Positions 62,886 to 64,000 of a DNA stretch of 64,000 nucleotides are shown here, piece by piece; position 1 is the stretch's first letter, and each line of letters begins with the position of its first letter. Under the pieces are notes generated by a model, which did not search any database, was not told where the DNA came from, and was given only the letters and a program-made list of their open reading frames with translations. The stretch comes from Prochlorococcus sp. AG-402-P16. GTDB taxonomy: Bacteria > Cyanobacteriota > Cyanobacteriia > PCC-6307 > Cyanobiaceae. The stretch covers positions 21,647-85,646 of the forward strand of contig QCJB01000007.1 of assembly GCA_003216295.1 (NCBI GenBank), in the 5' to 3' direction. The position numbers were made by a program, and so were the translations under genes.

Positions 62886-63139
62886 TCAATTACATTTGAT
62901 TTGTTTTCAAAATAACAAAGTTACAAGGATAATTATGACCATTTCGGAGGAACAAAACTAAAGAACATAGTCAAACTATGCTTTTTAGCTGGCAAAAGCA
63001 CCCATATCACGAAGATCTAATTAAGTAGCAGATGATCATGAAATATGTACAAAACCTACAATTTCAATAAGCAATGTGAAGGGATATGGAACTTATAGAG
63101 CTCTAAATATATCCTCTTACTGTTCTTTGTTTATTTCTC

Positions 63140-64000
63140 GTGCAGACCTACGGGAACCCCAACGTTACCTATGACTGGTACGCGGGTAATTCAGGGACGG
63201 CCAATCGCTCCGGAAAATTCATCGCTGCGCATGCTGCCCATGCTGGTTTGATGATGTTCTGGGCAGGTGCGTTCACTTTATTTGAGCTAGCTCGTTACGA
63301 CTCATCCGTTGCGATGGGTAATCAAAACTTGATCTGCTTGCCTCACCTTGCTCAACTTGGAATAGGTGGGATTGAAAACGGTGTAATTACTGAGCCTTAT
63401 GGCTGCACTGTTATCGCAGTACTCCACCTGATTTTCTCTGGTGTGCTAGGTGCTGGAGGAATACTCCACTCAACAAGATATGACGGAGATCTTGGAAATT
63501 ATCCAGAAGGAAGTCGTCCTAAAAAGTTTGACTTCGAGTGGGATGATCCAGACAAACTTACTTTTATCCTTGGACACCACCTTATTTTCCTTGGTTTAGC
63601 TAATATTCAATTCGTTGAATGGGCTCAATATCATGGGATTTGGGATAGTGCATTAGGAGCAACACGTACAGTTAGTTACAACCTTGACTTAGGAATGATT
63701 TGGAATCACCAAGCTGATTTCCTTCAAATTTCTAGTTTGGAAGATGTTATGGGTGGCCATGCTTTCCTTGCCTTCTTCCAGATCATTGGTGGTGCATTCC
63801 ACATTATTACTAAGCAATTTGGTGAGTACACCGAATTCAAAGGTAAAGGACTTCTTTCAGCAGAAGCTGTTCTTTCATACTCACTAGCTGGTGTTGGTTA
63901 TTGTGCGCTTGTTGCTGCTTTCTGGAGCTCAACAAACACAACTGTTTATTCAACGGAATTCTTTGGAGATGTTCTTCAGCTGAAGTTCGACTTTGCTCCA
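63140..64000 (+). CDS. pcb: Pcb-type chlorophyll a/b-binding light-harvesting protein (CP43/IsiA family), partial, GTG start
   Basis: MQTYGNPNVTYDWYAGNSGTANRSGKFIAAHAAHAGLMMFWAGAFTLFELARYD...FILGHHLIFLGLANIQFVEWAQYHG...GGHAFLAFFQIIGGAFHI; open at right edge. Confidence 0.95.
   Translation, partial: MQTYGNPNVTYDWYAGNSGTANRSGKFIAAHAAHAGLMMFWAGAFTLFELARYDSSVAMGNQNLICLPHLAQLGIGGIENGVITEPYGCTVIAVLHLIFSGVLGAGGILHSTRYDGDLGNYPEGSRPKKFDFEWDDPDKLTFILGHHLIFLGLANIQFVEWAQYHGIWDSALGATRTVSYNLDLGMIWNHQADFLQISSLEDVMGGHAFLAFFQIIGGAFHIITKQFGEYTEFKGKGLLSAEAVLSYSLAGVGYCALVAAFWSSTNTTVYSTEFFGDVLQLKFDFAP

Noticed and set aside
62966-62986. catagt-caa-actatg-cttttt mini hairpin upstream of pcb
   Set aside because: Six A/T-rich pairs with a 3-nt loop are too weak to call a terminator in this AT-rich context.

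Overview
The window looks like a contiguous chromosomal segment of a low-GC marine picocyanobacterium. A low-light Prochlorococcus is my inference, from a pcb-type Chl a/b antenna gene at the right edge, very AT-rich spacers, and thf1/petN/acsF homologues. It is dense with housekeeping genes: clpP, thf1, petN, secDF, pdhB, ispE, ksgA, rlmH, umuDC, dnaG, ruvA, rpsO, dnaE, gatA, trmH-family, mini-RNase III, carA, trpD, msrA, uppP, acsF, carB, rsfS, tRNA-Pro and initiator tRNA-Met. Accessory material includes a glucosylglycerate synthesis/phosphorolysis gene group, an ABC-2 exporter, an Nramp-like transporter, a Rieske oxygenase, and many tiny membrane-peptide ORFs missed by the ORF track. I saw no CRISPR array, prophage, transposase or rRNA. 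The most striking non-coding structure is a perfect 27-bp inverted repeat (12362-12433). It spans the whole rlmH-umuD junction and carries a LexA-box-like sequence in its loop.
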